From Paenibacillus periandrae (GTDB taxonomy: Bacteria > Bacillota > Bacilli > Paenibacillales > NBRC-103111): a stretch of 64,000 bases of DNA. This document shows, in pieces, positions 25,480 through 33,484 of the stretch (its first letter is position 1; the number at the start of each line of letters is the position of its first letter). The notes beneath the pieces were generated by a model. The model was not told where the DNA came from. It was given only the letters and a program-made list of their open reading frames with translations, and did not search any database. The stretch is taken from NCBI RefSeq assembly GCF_022458865.1, contig NZ_JAJNMU010000011.1:62001-126000 (forward strand). Reading direction: 5' to 3'. The translations under genes and the position numbers were made by a program.

Positions 25480-26283
25480 ATGGATCTCGGACTTGGCGGT
25501 AAAATTGCAATTGTTACAGGAGCAAGCGCGGGAATTGGACTTGCCTGCTCCAGGGCACTGTATATGGAAGGGGCCTCTGTCGTCATGGTGGCTCGGGATT
25601 CAGTTCGCTTACAGAAAGCCGCAGATTCCATTGTTGGCAATTCTGCTGCTTCGGAGATTCCTTCACGTATTGTAATGGTTGCTGGTGATATGGGTGATCC
25701 TGCTACAAGCAAAACGGTTGTTTCCACCGCCTTGGAGCACTACGGCCGGATTGATATTGTAATCAATAATGCAGGGTCCGCTAAAGCAGGAGCATTTTTC
25801 GAGTTATCCGAAGATGTATTCACAGAAGCCTGGAATTTTAAGCTGCTCGGCTACATACGCTTGGTCAAGGAGGCTGCGCCTCATATGATCGATCAAAAGG
25901 ATGGTCGTATTGTGAATATTGTCGGTGGTGCGGGCAGAACGCCTAACCCTAATTTTTTGGCAGGCAGTACGGCTAATGCTGCGCTGCTTAATTTTACAAG
26001 AGGGATCTCAAAGGAATTGGCTAAGTCCAATGTCAGAATCAATGCCATTTCACCAGGTTCGACAGCTACGGAAAGAGCGGAGACATTAACCCGGCAGCAT
26101 GCTCAGGCCAGCGGCATCAGTTATGATGAGCAAAAAACGCTTATGAACAAGTCAATACCGCTCGGGCACCTAGTTGACCCTGATGAAATAGCATCGATGG
26201 CTTTGCTGCTTGTATCTGACCGCGTGCCTTCAATCACGGGCACTGAAATCGTCATTGACGGCGGACAACAGCCGGGTGTATAA
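25480..26283 (+). CDS. SDR-fold protein lacking the Tyr/Lys catalytic dyad
   Basis: 267 residues. The nucleotide-binding part is normal: TGASAGIG at 13-20, GDMGD near 70 and NNAG near 97. Where classical SDRs have Y-x-x-x-K this protein has G162-S-T-A-N166 (NFLAGSTANAALLNFTRG), and the catalytic Ser region reads VGGAG. The C-terminal ISPGSTATERAE and GTEIVIDGGQ are standard. It may bind NAD(P) without classical reduction chemistry or use another mechanism; I recall a divergent SDR clade with a similar word. It follows ptsI by 41 bases with its own AAAGGAGAGG site and precedes a DJ-1/PfpI gene. Confidence 0.8.
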   Translation: MDLGLGGKIAIVTGASAGIGLACSRALYMEGASVVMVARDSVRLQKAADSIVGNSAASEIPSRIVMVAGDMGDPATSKTVVSTALEHYGRIDIVINNAGSAKAGAFFELSEDVFTEAWNFKLLGYIRLVKEAAPHMIDQKDGRIVNIVGGAGRTPNPNFLAGSTANAALLNFTRGISKELAKSNVRINAISPGSTATERAETLTRQHAQASGISYDEQKTLMNKSIPLGHLVDPDEIASMALLLVSDRVPSITGTEIVIDGGQQPGV

Positions 26284-26316
26284 ACATACATATGAAATCA
26301 TGGAGGGATTCTTGCA

Positions 26317-26853
26317 ATGGAATTACAAGGATATAAAGTGCTCGCTTTTGTTGATGAAGAATTTGAAGATTTGGAAATGTGGTACCCTGTACTGCGTCTC
26401 CGTGAGGCGGGAGCTGAGGTTCATCTTGTCGGACCAGCCGCTAATAAAGTATTTTACGGCAAATACGGAGTTCCTTTGACAACCGAATATGCTTTCAGCG
26501 AGGTTCAATCCAGTGATTATATCGGACTTTATGTTCCGGGTGGTTGGGCACCTGACAAGCTTCGTCGTTATGCTGATGTACTGCGCTTGACTCGAGAGTT
26601 CCACGAGGCTGTGAAGCCGATCGCCCATATATGTCATGCTGGATGGGTATTAGCTTCCGCCAAAATATGTGAGGGATATACAATGACATCGACACCGGGA
26701 ATCAAGGACGATCTTGAGAATGCCGGTGCGATTTGGGTCGATGAGGAAGTCGTGGTTGATCGTAATATTGTTTCTGGCCGTAGACCTCCTGATCTGCCTG
26801 CATTTATGAAGGCTTATATTCAGGTGCTAGCCGAATATACAAAGAAGCTATAG
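26317..26853 (+). CDS. DJ-1/PfpI family protein
   Basis: 178 residues with the class I glutamine-amidotransferase-like fold. Glu of DEEFEDLEMWYPV and nucleophile Cys of AHICHAGWVLAS form the usual DJ-1/PfpI active site; GLYVPGGWAPDKLR and STPGIKDDLENAGA are family words. Members include deglycase, chaperone and protease activities; none can be chosen here. It lies 33 bases after the SDR-like gene and 1 base before the VanZ-like gene, so the three are probably one operon. Confidence 0.88.
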   Translation: MELQGYKVLAFVDEEFEDLEMWYPVLRLREAGAEVHLVGPAANKVFYGKYGVPLTTEYAFSEVQSSDYIGLYVPGGWAPDKLRRYADVLRLTREFHEAVKPIAHICHAGWVLASAKICEGYTMTSTPGIKDDLENAGAIWVDEEVVVDRNIVSGRRPPDLPAFMKAYIQVLAEYTKKL

Positions 26854-26854
26854 T

Positions 26855-27268
26855 ATGAGACTCACTGTTCGGTTTCTGCCTGCTATTGTGTGGATGGCAG
26901 CTATTTTTTACTTGTCTGCCAGAACAGGTGATGATATGGGGGGCTGGCTAAGCGAGTTTCAGCGTTTCATTCCATCTATGGAAGGGTTGGACTGGGGACA
27001 TTTTCTTGCTTATTTTATTTTGTCCTTAACTTATGCCTGGGCTTTTGGAATTCATAGGCTGACCTGGGGTTACAAACTGATTGTCGTATTGTTGTGTGCG
27101 CTGTATGGCGTTACGGATGAGTTTCATCAATCCTTTGTGCCCGGTCGTACTCCAGATGTGATGGATATTCGCAATGATGCCATTGGTGCTGCTTTGGCAA
27201 TGCTTTTCGTAACAATACCGAGCATTCGTGTTCGGTTTGAGAGATGGAAAGGTGCTAAATATTACTAG
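26855..27268 (+). CDS. VanZ family membrane protein
   Basis: 137 residues, four predicted membrane spans. Family words are FLPAIVWMAAIFYLSARTG at the start and ALYGVTDEFHQSFVPGRTPD, with the D-E-x-H-Q signature, near residue 90, then DIRNDAIGAALAM. VanZ proteins are associated with low-level teicoplanin tolerance, but most chromosomal copies have no defined role. The start is one base after the DJ-1/PfpI stop and relies on coupling because no good ribosome binding site is present. Confidence 0.9.
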   Translation: MRLTVRFLPAIVWMAAIFYLSARTGDDMGGWLSEFQRFIPSMEGLDWGHFLAYFILSLTYAWAFGIHRLTWGYKLIVVLLCALYGVTDEFHQSFVPGRTPDVMDIRNDAIGAALAMLFVTIPSIRVRFERWKGAKYY

Positions 27269-27346
27269 CCTGAATCGAGAAGGATTTTACCTCTGGAAGT
27301 AGAATAATTCTAGAAGGTCATAACAGCGTAAGGTCCTGCTGGAGCG

Positions 27347-27784
27347 ATGAAGGAGTGGTATGAGTTGCATAAGGAATGCAAATGTGGCAGCACCATGAAT
27401 ATAAAGCTGCGTACTGTCATTTATAAAAACAAAGTTGAAATTGAGAATGTTCCGGTTTTTTCTTGTGAAGACTGTCGCCGAAGTGAAGTGCTTGCAGAGG
27501 TGAAGAGCGAGTTGACTGGAGTGATTGGAAAGCTGGAACAGACGACCAATAGGCAGCATATTCATTTTAATGATATTAGTGAAATTGCTCATCTGATGTT
27601 TAAAGTGACAGAGAAGCAGTATGCTGCAGATCCGGTCGAAAAAATTGTAGAAGAACGTATCAATGAACTGCTGGATCTGCTGCTGCTTGCTCAATCGTTA
27701 CAGGATGAACCCTGGGTGGAGGATGTCCGCAAGCGGCTCGAGCAAATCTCCAAGCAATCATTATCACTGAATGATTCTCCATAA
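27347..27784 (+). CDS. Zinc-finger-like protein (YgiT-type N-terminus)
   Basis: 145 residues. The N-terminus has two Cys pairs, CKCG near residue 11 and SCEDCRR near 39, consistent with a small zinc ribbon of the YgiT type. The remainder is helical with EKIVEERINELLDLLLLAQ and no known catalytic residues. There is no adjacent toxin gene, so an antitoxin role is not supported. It lies directly upstream of ccpA behind a strong terminator, suggesting independent transcription. Confidence 0.7.
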   Translation: MKEWYELHKECKCGSTMNIKLRTVIYKNKVEIENVPVFSCEDCRRSEVLAEVKSELTGVIGKLEQTTNRQHIHFNDISEIAHLMFKVTEKQYAADPVEKIVEERINELLDLLLLAQSLQDEPWVEDVRKRLEQISKQSLSLNDSP

Positions 27785-27798
27785 TTAACGTAAAATGT

Positions 27799-27829
27799 GA
27801 AGTCAACTGCGGTGCAGTTGGCTTTTTTT
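27799..27829 (+). terminator. Intrinsic terminator
   Basis: AGTCAACTGC and GCAGTTGGCT form a stem with a 3-base loop and one G-T pair, then seven Ts. Confidence 0.85.
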
Positions 27830-27850
27830 GTGATTTTTTGTTACTATAAA

Positions 27851-27900
27851 TGAAAGAAATCGTTCCTTTCATTGCGAAAAACCGTATTTTGTCGTATGAT
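27851..27900 (+). promoter_or_regulatory. ccpA promoter with inverted repeat
   Basis: TTGCGA (27872-27877), 17-base spacer, TATGAT (27895-27900). Just upstream TGAAAG (27851-27856) and CTTTCA (27866-27871) form an inverted repeat containing GAAATCG, a poor match to the cre consensus, so autoregulation is possible but uncertain. Confidence 0.5.
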
Positions 27901-27959
27901 AAAATCAAATAAGTAAAGCACGCTGTTTTAATACACTTTACATACTGGAGAGAATGTCC

Positions 27960-28973
27960 GTGACTGTAACCATTTATGATGTAGCCAGAGAAGCAGGCGT
28001 TTCCATGGCAACCGTATCGAGGGTTGTGAATAACAATCCCAACGTGAAGCCGCAAACGCGCAAGAAGGTATTTGAAGCCATCGAACGTCTCGGTTACCGC
28101 CCAAATGCCGTAGCCAGAGGACTTGCCAGCAAGAAAACAACAACGGTTGGCGTTGTGATTCCCGACATTTCCAACACTATTTTTTCAGAGCTTGCTAGAG
28201 GTATTGAAGATATTGCGAACATGTATCACTATAACATCATATTGTGTAATGCAGATAAGAAGAAAGATAAAGAAATACGTGTTATTAACACATTGCTGGA
28301 GAAGCAGGTTGACGGTCTGCTGTTTATGGGCGGGGCTGTAACGGACGAGCATCTTCAAGCGTTCAAAACATCATCGGTTCCGATTGTATTATGTGCTACC
28401 AAGGATGACAATAATGCATTTGCTTCTGTAGACATTGACCATGAGCAGGCGGCCTTCGACGCAGTGAATTTATTGATCCAGAATGGGCACCGCAACATTG
28501 CTATGATCTCCGGTACGCTGCAGGATCCTGCTAACGGATTTGCCCGTTACCAAGGCTACAAGAGAGCGCTTGAGGCTGCCGACATTCCGCTTCGAGAGGA
28601 TTACGTAAGAATAGGAAACTATCGTTATGAATCCGGATTGGAAGTTGCCAAGCATTTTCTGGAGCTGAGTGAGCGTCCAACGGCGATTTTTGCAGCGACG
28701 GATGAAATGGCGATTGGTGCTATGCACACGTTGCTGGATAGTGGTTTACGGGTTCCGGAGGATGTATCTGTCATCAGTGTAGATAACATTCGTATGGCTT
28801 CCATGGTAAGACCACAGTTGACTACGGTCGCAATGCCTATGTACGATATTGGTGCGGTGTCCATGAGACTGCTAACCAAGCTTATGAACAAAGAGACCAA
28901 GGATGCTTCGGAACTCATGCAGGTTATTTTGCCCCATGAGCTTATTCATAGAAATTCGGTGGCTCATCTCTAA
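27960..28973 (+). CDS. ccpA: Catabolite control protein A
   Basis: About 337 residues. GTG 27960 is chosen because GGAGAG (27947-27952) sits 7 bases away, whereas ATG 27954 is too close. The N-terminus TVTIYDVAREAGVSMATVSR followed by NNNPNVKPQTRKKVFEAIER is the diagnostic CcpA DNA-binding region. The core has IPDISNTIFSELARGIEDIA and TDEMAIGAMHTLLDSG. With Ser-phosphorylated HPr it binds cre sites to repress or activate carbon genes. Its neighbours acuC, acuA and acsA, and the cre at 33436, match the Bacillus ccpA-acu-acs locus. Confidence 0.93.
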   Translation: MTVTIYDVAREAGVSMATVSRVVNNNPNVKPQTRKKVFEAIERLGYRPNAVARGLASKKTTTVGVVIPDISNTIFSELARGIEDIANMYHYNIILCNADKKKDKEIRVINTLLEKQVDGLLFMGGAVTDEHLQAFKTSSVPIVLCATKDDNNAFASVDIDHEQAAFDAVNLLIQNGHRNIAMISGTLQDPANGFARYQGYKRALEAADIPLREDYVRIGNYRYESGLEVAKHFLELSERPTAIFAATDEMAIGAMHTLLDSGLRVPEDVSVISVDNIRMASMVRPQLTTVAMPMYDIGAVSMRLLTKLMNKETKDASELMQVILPHELIHRNSVAHL

Positions 28974-29040
28974 TATGAGCCTCCTTTCTTTTTATAGGCA
29001 TTAAACAGTTCATAGAACAAGCAACGCTGCGGGAACCAGG

Positions 29041-29070
29041 GCATAGGCTATGCTTCACCAGGATGAAGCA
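29041..29070 (+). promoter_or_regulatory. Structured leader before mtnN
   Basis: Two mutually exclusive hairpins: GCATA/TATGC (29041-29045 with 29049-29053) and TGCTTCA/TGAAGCA (29051-29057 with 29064-29070). They share 29051-29053. There is no U-tract after either. The TAGGAGG of mtnN is 30 bases downstream. No known riboswitch class is recognised. Confidence 0.35.
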
Positions 29071-29115
29071 AGTTTCTCATGGTCAACGGCAAAACTTTTT
29101 TAGGAGGATACCCGT

Positions 29116-29817
29116 TTGTCTTATGGTAAAATTGGCATTATAGGTGCTATGAAAGAAGAAATCGCATTATTTCTGGAGCATATGGAGCAGGTTGAGACTA
29201 CGGAGAAGGCGGGGATTCAATTTCTGGAGGGGCTCTTGCATAACCAAAAAATCGTGCTGTGCAAATCCGGTGTCGGCAAAGTCAATGCTGCAGTGACCAC
29301 ACAAATATTGATTGATAATTTCGGAATCGATTCGATTATATTTACAGGTGTTGCCGGGGCAGTTCATCCGGATTTAAATGTTGGAGATATCGTAATCTCT
29401 TCCGAGCTGCTGCAGCATGATATGGATGTTACGGCGTTAGGGTTTCCGCGTGGGACGATTCCATATGAGGAAGTCTCGTTGTTTGTATCGGATGAACGTC
29501 TCAAGCAAGCGGCAATGGACGCCAGCAATGAGCTTTTCCCAGGTCGAGTACAAGTAGGGAGAGTCTTGTCAGGTGATCAATTTATTGCCAGCCGAGACAC
29601 CGTTGCCAAACTCTATAGTGAGCTGCAGGGAACGTGCACCGAGATGGAGGGCGCCGCTGTTGCACAGGTATGCGCGATGAACAGTATCCCGCAGGTCGTA
29701 ATCCGTTCAATGTCGGATAAAGCCGATGGATCGGCTGAAGTGAATTTTGCACAATTTACATTGCAGGCATCCGAGAATTCATATCGAATTGTCGATCATA
29801 TGCTGAAGCATTTGTAA
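29116..29817 (+). CDS. mtnN: 5'-methylthioadenosine/S-adenosylhomocysteine nucleosidase
   Basis: 233 residues starting at TTG 29116 with TAGGAGG (29101-29107). Family motifs are GIIGAMKEEIALFLEHM, IIFTGVAGAVHPDLNVGDIVIS, GDQFIASRD, EMEGAAVAQVCAM (substrate Glu) and IRSMSDKADG with the catalytic Asp. It hydrolyses the glycosidic bond of MTA and SAH, recycling SAM by-products. It lies between ccpA and glyQS and is 24 bases ahead of the latter. Confidence 0.94.
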   Translation: MSYGKIGIIGAMKEEIALFLEHMEQVETTEKAGIQFLEGLLHNQKIVLCKSGVGKVNAAVTTQILIDNFGIDSIIFTGVAGAVHPDLNVGDIVISSELLQHDMDVTALGFPRGTIPYEEVSLFVSDERLKQAAMDASNELFPGRVQVGRVLSGDQFIASRDTVAKLYSELQGTCTEMEGAAVAQVCAMNSIPQVVIRSMSDKADGSAEVNFAQFTLQASENSYRIVDHMLKHL

Positions 29818-29841
29818 CCATATAGAAGGAGAGAACGAATC

Positions 29842-31224
29842 ATGACAGTTAGTATGGATCAGGTTGTAGCTTTAGCTAAGCATAGAGGTTTTATTTTTCC
29901 GGGATCAGAGATATATGGCGGATTAGCCAACACTTGGGATTACGGTCCGCTTGGTGTTGAATTGAAAAATAATATCAAAAAGGCCTGGTGGAAAAAGTTT
30001 ATTCAGGAATCTCCATACAACGTAGGCCTGGATGCAGCTATTTTGATGAACCCGCAAGCATGGGTGGCCTCGGGTCACGTAGGTAACTTTAATGATCCTA
30101 TGATCGATTGTAAACAGTGTAAAGCGCGCCACCGCGCAGATAAAATTATTGAAAATGCATTAGATGCAAAAGGGATTGAAATGGTTGTCGACGGCTTGTC
30201 GTTCGATCAAATGAGTGCTTTGATGGTCGAGCACCATATTGTATGTCCGGATTGCGGTGCTTTTGATTACACGGAGATTCGTCAATTCAACCTGATGTTC
30301 AAAACATTTCAAGGTGTTACCGAAGCCAGCTCGAATGTTGTCTACATGCGTCCGGAAACGGCACAAGGCATCTTCGTAAATTTCAAAAACGTACAGCGTA
30401 CGATGAGAAAGAAGCTCCCGTTTGGTATCGGACAAATCGGCAAGAGCTTCCGTAACGAAATCACGCCTGGTAACTTCACGTTCCGTACTCGCGAGTTCGA
30501 GCAAATGGAGCTTGAATTTTTCTGTAAGCCTGGTGAGGATATGCAGTGGTTTGAGTACTGGAGAAACTATTGCTTCCAATGGCTGCTTAATCTTGGACTG
30601 AATGAAGACAATATCCGGATGAGAGATCATTCAGATGATGAGCTGTCCCATTACAGCAACGCAACATCGGACATCGAATTCAAATTTCCTTTTGGATGGG
30701 GAGAGCTGTGGGGCATTGCAGACCGTACCGACTACGATCTGAAGCAGCACATGCAGCACTCGGGCGAGGATTTTAACTATATCGACCAAGAGAGCAGTGA
30801 CCGCTATGTTCCTTATTGTATCGAGCCTTCGCTTGGTGCTGACCGGGTTACTCTGGCATTTTTGATTGATGCTTATGAGGAGCAGCAGCTGGAAGGCGAT
30901 GACAGCCGGACGGTATTACGTTTCCATCCTGCTTTGGCACCGATCAAGGCAGCAATCTTCCCGCTGTCCAAAAAGCTCTCAGAGGGTGCTCAGAGCGTGT
31001 TTGAGGGCCTGTCCAAACATTTCACGGTTGACTATGATGAATCAGGATCAATTGGCAAAAGATATCGTCGTCATGATGAGATCGGAACACCTTTTTGCAT
31101 CACATACGATTTTGACTCCGAACAGGATGGTCAAGTGACTGTGAGACATCGTGATTCGATGGAACAAACGAGAATGCCGATCAGCGAGTTAAAGGGATTT
31201 ATCGAGGAAAAGATCCAGTTTTAA
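29842..31224 (+). CDS. glyQS: Glycyl-tRNA synthetase, homodimeric
   Basis: 460 residues, the single-chain dimeric enzyme rather than the alpha2-beta2 form. Class II motifs: HRGFIFPGSEIYGGLANTWD at the N-terminus, MRPETAQGIFVNF, FRNEITPGNFTFRTREFEQM (motif 2) and PYCIEPSLGADR (motif 3). A Cys pair in CKQCKARH and VCPDCGAFD suggests a zinc-binding insertion. The C-terminal anticodon-binding domain ends at KIQF. The start has AGAAGGAG. No T-box precedes it; it appears co-transcribed with mtnN. Confidence 0.96.
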   Translation: MTVSMDQVVALAKHRGFIFPGSEIYGGLANTWDYGPLGVELKNNIKKAWWKKFIQESPYNVGLDAAILMNPQAWVASGHVGNFNDPMIDCKQCKARHRADKIIENALDAKGIEMVVDGLSFDQMSALMVEHHIVCPDCGAFDYTEIRQFNLMFKTFQGVTEASSNVVYMRPETAQGIFVNFKNVQRTMRKKLPFGIGQIGKSFRNEITPGNFTFRTREFEQMELEFFCKPGEDMQWFEYWRNYCFQWLLNLGLNEDNIRMRDHSDDELSHYSNATSDIEFKFPFGWGELWGIADRTDYDLKQHMQHSGEDFNYIDQESSDRYVPYCIEPSLGADRVTLAFLIDAYEEQQLEGDDSRTVLRFHPALAPIKAAIFPLSKKLSEGAQSVFEGLSKHFTVDYDESGSIGKRYRRHDEIGTPFCITYDFDSEQDGQVTVRHRDSMEQTRMPISELKGFIEEKIQF

Positions 31225-31231
31225 ATAATAC

Positions 31232-31275
31232 GAATATGCATGTACAAAAGCCTGCCTCCATATTTGTGGAAAGCA
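31232..31275. terminator. Bidirectional terminator
   Basis: ACAAAAGCCTGC pairs perfectly with GCAGGCTTTTGT, giving A/T tracts on both strands between glyQS and the convergent acuC. Confidence 0.85.
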
Positions 31276-31372
31276 GGCTTTTGTGTTACGTGTTTTACTT
31301 TGAAATGGCACATCCGACAGGCTCTGATTCTACCTGGTTAGGGGAAGAACACCGCGCTTCAGCATGCCCTGG

Positions 31373-32551
31373 TCATGGCAAATAAAGTGCAGCTAATTCT
31401 TTAATGTGTCGATTCTTTAATGTGATTTCATGACGGCGAGGCATGGGATCCCACTCATCTGTACAATCCAGCCATGTTGCAGGCAGCACGTCAGGGCACT
31501 CTTGCTGCCACTGATAGAGCCACGCTGCTGGCAGCTTTAGCGTTGGGTCCTGCTCAATCTGATCCAGTAGCGGATGATCGTTCATTTCAAGCCAGAGGAG
31601 ACTCCAGGCACGAGGAACGACCCGCCAGATATCATACCCGCCGCCACCAAGCGCTACCCAACGTCCCTCGCAATACTGATGGGCAAGCTGATGAATCAGC
31701 CGCGGCATCGCTTTATAAATATTCATGCTGCAGTGGATGTGGGACAGGGGGTCATACGCATGCGCATCACAGCCGTGCTGGGACACGATCAGATCAGGCT
31801 TGAAATGGTCAATAGCCTTGTTAAGAATTTCCTCGAGACATTCCAGCCATGAGGCATCCTCGGTATAAGGCTCCAAGGGTATATTGATACAGGTTCCGAA
31901 AGCAATGCCTTCGCCTCGTTCATTTACAGCACCAGTCCCGGGAAACAAATATTTTCCGGTTTCATGGATGGATACCGTGCATACGTCCGGATCGGTATAA
32001 AAGCTCCATTGTACGCCATCGCCATGATGAACGTCAGTATCGATATACAGTACGCGCGCGCCATACTGCTTCTTGGCGTGCTCTATGGCTACAGACGCAT
32101 CGTTATACACACAGAAGCCGGCACCTTTGTTTGATAATGCATGATGGAGTCCGCCTCCCAAGTGCAAGGCATGCTCGGAGCGTCCGCTCATCACCGTATC
32201 GACAGCCAGCAGGGAGCCTCCAACCACTGTGGAGGTTACGGCATGCATTCCCTGAAAATAAGGCGTATCCTCCGTATCCAGTCCGTAACGACTGGCCTGA
32301 TGGATGGCCTCGGGATTCGGAACAGCTTCACTCAGTAATTTGACTTCGTTTATGTAGTCAGCACTGTGAACGGCCAGCAACTGCTCATCGAGGGCTGCGG
32401 TGGGCGATAGTATGGCTTGATCAGGCAGCGTATCGAGACTGCGCAGCAAATCAACGGTCACCTTTAACCGTTTTTGATTGAAGGGATGATCCTCATTAAA
32501 GCGATATCCCGTTTCACTTTCATCATAAATAAAAAATGCTGGAATCGTCAT
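31373..32551 (-). CDS. acuC: AcuC-type deacetylase
   Basis: 392 residues of the class I histone-deacetylase fold. Zinc ligands are in DTDVHHGDG and HAYDPLS; substrate-binding words are HLGGGLHHAL, GFCVYNDASVAI and GGGGYD. In Bacillus AcuC removes acetyl groups from acetylated AcsA, reactivating it. It lies 27 bases after acuA on the same strand and opposite acsA. In Bacillus subtilis acuB separates acuA and acuC; here acuB is absent. Confidence 0.93.
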   Translation of the reverse strand: MTIPAFFIYDESETGYRFNEDHPFNQKRLKVTVDLLRSLDTLPDQAILSPTAALDEQLLAVHSADYINEVKLLSEAVPNPEAIHQASRYGLDTEDTPYFQGMHAVTSTVVGGSLLAVDTVMSGRSEHALHLGGGLHHALSNKGAGFCVYNDASVAIEHAKKQYGARVLYIDTDVHHGDGVQWSFYTDPDVCTVSIHETGKYLFPGTGAVNERGEGIAFGTCINIPLEPYTEDASWLECLEEILNKAIDHFKPDLIVSQHGCDAHAYDPLSHIHCSMNIYKAMPRLIHQLAHQYCEGRWVALGGGGYDIWRVVPRAWSLLWLEMNDHPLLDQIEQDPTLKLPAAWLYQWQQECPDVLPATWLDCTDEWDPMPRRHEITLKNRHIKELAALYLP

Positions 32552-32578
32552 TATTTACGCCCCCGGGTATGAATACAA

Positions 32579-33214
32579 TCAGTACATAAAACGTTGCTGA
32601 AATCGGACACGATCGAACTGCTCGACAGAAGCCAGGGGCACCTGTTTACCTACACGGACCATCAGACAGTTGGCAGGATGTGAGCATATTTCGGGATCAT
32701 CTGTAGCAAACCAGACCATATCTACACTTTGCATCAGCTTTTCCATCATTTTGCGGTAATCCCACACATTCAACCCGCTTTTTTCCAAGTCCCAGTGCCA
32801 ATAATATTCAGTAGTAAAAGTGATGACATTTTCCATTTGGCCATCCTCAAAGGCAAGTCGGATCATACGTTTTCCGAGTCCAAGTCCGCGATAATCATCG
32901 GCAACCTCAATAGCTCCTAACTCTACTAAATCCTCCATATGACCTTGCGACCAGCGTTCCATTTCGTCTGCATAATGAAAAGTTACATAACCAATGATAA
33001 GATCTTCAATTCGTGATACAATGATGCGTCCTTCTGGCAGCTCAGCGATTTCAACGAGAGCGATAAACTGCTCGGGAGGACGTCGAAATGCGTCCAGATC
33101 GGGGTGCATCCGGTATTGCGCTAATTGCTCAGGCGGAACAGGGCCTTCTACAACAATCGAAGAAGAATTGCTGCTCGGGACAAGCTGCGAATGGTATATT
33201 TTTATATGCTGCAT
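32579..33214 (-). CDS. acuA: AcuA GNAT acetyltransferase
   Basis: 211 residues with a GNAT core: acetyl-CoA loop RGLGLGKRMI near residue 112, preceded by ELGAIEVADDYRG. The start word MQHIKIYHSQ and the overall length match AcuA. It acetylates the active-site lysine of AcsA, shutting down acetate activation. It is divergent from acsA with 270 bases between starts, and it heads the acuA-acuC operon. Confidence 0.92.
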   Translation of the reverse strand: MQHIKIYHSQLVPSSNSSSIVVEGPVPPEQLAQYRMHPDLDAFRRPPEQFIALVEIAELPEGRIIVSRIEDLIIGYVTFHYADEMERWSQGHMEDLVELGAIEVADDYRGLGLGKRMIRLAFEDGQMENVITFTTEYYWHWDLEKSGLNVWDYRKMMEKLMQSVDMVWFATDDPEICSHPANCLMVRVGKQVPLASVEQFDRVRFQQRFMY

Positions 33215-33368
33215 GCCGTTCTTCTCCTTTCAGAGGATAAAGCGAGGTTCATAGGTTACCTTATCGCAGATTATAGCATGTGAGGCAGCTTCTTGGAAGC
33301 CGTCTGGTCCAGCCAGCTACCCGAAAAGGGTCAGCACACAGCTCAGCCGAAATTTTGTGCAAGAAGAG

Positions 33369-33398
33369 TTAGTCGGATAAAACGGGATATGGTATAAT
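33369..33398 (+). promoter_or_regulatory. acsA promoter
   Basis: TTAGTC (33369-33374), 18-base spacer, perfect TATAAT (33393-33398). A weak -35 box with a strong -10 box fits a regulated promoter. Confidence 0.55.
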
Positions 33399-33435
33399 AG
33401 CCATTGTATAAAAGCTAACAGTTCGATAAAGGGCT

Positions 33436-33449
33436 TGTAAGCGTTTTAT
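33436..33449 (+). promoter_or_regulatory. cre site (CcpA operator) upstream of acsA
   Basis: TGTAAGCGTTTTAT matches the TGWAANCGNTNWCW-type cre consensus with one deviation. It lies about 35 bases downstream of the acsA -10 box, where bound CcpA would block elongation, as known for Bacillus acsA. It could also affect the divergent acuA. Confidence 0.65.
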
Positions 33450-33484
33450 CGAGATCAATTGTTAAAATTCGGGAGGCACTTGAT

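Noticed and set aside
29818..29841. T-box expected before glyQS
   Set aside because: Only 24 bases separate mtnN and glyQS; no GGTGGTACCGCG-like sequence exists here.
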